This document shows, piece by piece, positions 62,305 through 64,000 of a DNA stretch of 64,000 nt; the first letter of the stretch is position 1; each line of letters opens with the position of its first letter. Source of the stretch: Saururus chinensis (Eukaryota; Streptophyta; Magnoliopsida; Piperales; Saururaceae); contig CP141140.1 in assembly GCA_035235625.1 (NCBI GenBank), positions 19,922,685-19,986,684 of the forward strand. Direction: 5' to 3'. A model generated the notes under the pieces. It searched no databases, had not been told where the DNA came from, and saw only the letters and a program-made list of their open reading frames with translations. The position numbers and the translations under genes were made by a program.

Positions 62305-63905
62305 ATGCCAGGGAAGCAGGACAGAATCAGCGAGCTCCCGGATGCAATCCTCCATGCAATCCTCTCTCTGCTCCCCGTCAAATCTATTGCTGGTGCGGGT
62401 GTTTTGTCCCAGAGATGGAATCACTTGTTCAAGAGCCTCCAGCTACACCACTCTGTGCTCGACTTCGGTGAGGAGTTCTCATCAGGTAAATCTGTGCAAG
62501 AGTTTGTGGGCTCTGTCAATTTGCATCTTCAGCTCAGCGGAGGCAACAAAGTAAAGAGGTTCAAGCTCTTCTTCTATCCCTCTATTCAATATATGTCTGA
62601 TCTTGAGAAGTGGTTCCAGTGTGTCGTTAAGCAAGGAATCGAAGAGCTTGAGCTTGACTTCTGTCTTGACTATGGACCACTCATCCAAGACGATTTCTTG
62701 GAGGCAGAGAAGAAACGTTTCAAGCTGCCTGGTTGTGTTTTTGGCTGCCGCACACTGAGTCGAATCAAAATAAGTCGTTCTGATTTCAGCATTCCATTGG
62801 ACTTCCCAGGTTTCAGCTCGCTCAGAGAGCTGTACCTCTATACAGTGAACATGACCGATGAAATGCTTGAGAGAATAATTTTCACGTGCCCATCTCTCGA
62901 CACACTCAACTTAAGAGAGTGCTATGACCTCTCTGTCATTAAAATTTGTGGTCCTGATTTACAGCTCAAATTCTTGGCAGTAGTGGATTGTATGTGCGCT
63001 TCCCAATTGGAGATTTACGCTCCCAATCTCAGGTCGTTCCATTTCAACGGTGACTTGTTTATGTACAATTTCATAAACATTTCTTCCTTGTCGGATGCCA
63101 TTGTTTGTGCAGTGGGTGAAAATTGTTATGATTTCGAGTACAATCGAACGAAGATTTTGGCCAAGATCAACCATGTCAAGATTCTCACTCTATGTAGCCG
63201 TGCTCCCTGGGTTAGTTTTAACAAGTTTTCTTCTTTATATATTTGATATATTGAACACCTGATACGAGATTCTCGATCATATCTCAGGACGTAGTCACTG
63301 CAGAGGAATATGAGCCTGAAGATTTACCAATTACATTTCACAATTTACACGAACTACAGTTACTTATGGATAAAGGGCTGCAGGACGATTATCTTTACTG
63401 TTTCTTTCGACATTGCACTTTTCCTTGGCTAGAGAAGCTTTTCATAGAGGTTTGATAACCATGACCATTCATCATTTTAGTTCTCCTTCCATCAAACTGA
63501 CACAGGTTTGCAATGTCAAACTCCTTGCAGCTTGACACCCTCTGTTTCAACCGCCCAATGTCGGAAGAAGCATTTTTTGAACCAGGCATCCCTCCTCAGC
63601 AAATATTTTGCAACCTCAAGATAGCAAAGATAAATAGCTTTCGTGGTCGCAGGAATGAGATTTCGTTGGTGAAGTTTTTACTGGAGAAAAGTATTGCACT
63701 TGAGTGTCTGGTTCTAGTTGCTCCCGCTCCCAAAGAAAATGTGGCTGAAGCACTTAAGACGCCGAAAAGCACTGTTTTGGAACAATTGTGGTCGCTGCCC
63801 AGGGCCAATTCCGAAGCTCAAATTTTACTGCACGAATATGCAGAAAATGATAAGAGTCCATGCCCAACTCATACAAAATCCCAATATGCGCCAAATTATG
63901 TATAA
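62305..63905 (+). CDS. F-box/FBD/LRR-type protein
   Basis: Exons are 62305-63210, 63288-63449 and 63531-63905. The splices are CCCTGG|GTTAGT ... CTCAG|GAC and ATAGAG|GTTTGA ... TTGCAG|CTT, phase 0. The protein is 480 aa. The F-box spans about residues 5-46 (D-R-I-S-E-L-P-D-A-I-L-H-A-I-L-S-L-L-P-V-K ... L-S-Q-R-W-N-H-L-F-K). Leucine-rich repeats follow (S-S-L-R-E-L-Y-L-Y, C-P-S-L-D-T-L-N-L), then an FBD-like end (S-F-R-G-R-R-N-E-I-S-L-V-K-F-L-L-E). The acceptor for exon 3 was chosen over a nearer AG at 63505 because it keeps the frame and because the relic at 56463 keeps the same acceptor. The expected role is SCF substrate recognition. Broken relatives at 44395, 45573, 46137, 52770 and 56463 show that this gene is the surviving member of a local cluster. 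Confidence 0.9.
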
Positions 63906-64000
63906 ATACTTGTTTGTGCTGCACATCAGTCTGGAGCATGCAGGCTAGGCTGTCTAATAAATGGTATTCAGTGTTGTAAATACTTTTATAAGGTTATGAA
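63906..64000. other. 3' flank of the last F-box gene
   Basis: Sequence similar to the 3' flank of the relic at 56825-56875 (GGAGCATGCAGG) follows the stop. The window then ends. Confidence 0.5.

Overview
This is nuclear DNA from a flowering plant. The evidence is a host gene content of F-box/FBD/LRR genes and a DUF674 gene with GT-AG introns, plus a dense cover of plant repeat families: Ty1-copia and Ty3-gypsy remnants, very long solo LTRs, hAT, Mutator-like and Stowaway elements, and a LINE remnant. The base composition is AT-rich except for one GC-rich island inside a solo LTR. I cannot place the species. No tRNA, rRNA, CRISPR or organelle insert was recognised.

Layout. 0-3.6 kb: the 3' part of an old Ty1-copia element, split by a 1,370-bp hAT element with a perfect 8-bp target duplication. 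3.6-30.2 kb: a repeatedly duplicated district holding four open genes and one dead remnant of a small membrane-protein family. I do not recognise the family. All members share a C-terminal tail (MMKAPG, then R-x-x-F-E-x-(N/D)-P-x-x-Y-F-R). Two genes lie in tandem on the minus strand (7.2-8.0 and 10.4-10.9 kb). A third gene (12.3 kb) stands head-to-head with the second. That head-to-head block (about 10.8-18.6 kb) was copied to 25.7-30.2 kb. In the second copy the plus-strand gene survives (26.6 kb) and the minus-strand gene is reduced to its first codons. A 3.5-kb Mutator-like element with about 1.3-kb inverted arms entered the first copy; the second copy keeps the empty site. Between the copies lie a broken Ty3-gypsy element with a solo LTR inside it and a CACTA-like remnant.

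30.2-34.6 kb: noncoding sequence with MITEs and a 1.6-kb hAT element. 35.1-38.8 kb: a DUF674 gene whose two repeat units are in one frame but separated by a TGA, with a 520-bp hAT element and a 96-bp tandem duplication in its first intron. 39.0-43.6 kb: an old, broken Ty1-copia element with both LTRs, minus strand. 43.6-52.8 kb: duplicated spacer and fragments of an F-box gene, interrupted by a 4,957-bp solo LTR with internal tandem repeats and a GC-rich island. 52.8-57 kb: AT-rich repeats, gypsy remnants and an F-box 3' exon relic. 57.9-60.8 kb and 62.3-63.9 kb: two intact three-exon F-box/FBD/LRR genes.

The F-box proteins are expected to act as substrate receptors of SCF ubiquitin ligases. 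The DUF674 product and the small membrane proteins have no function I can assign. The most novel signal is the small membrane-protein family: one conserved tail carried on two different membrane-anchored bodies, encoded by a divergent gene pair that was copied as a unit.
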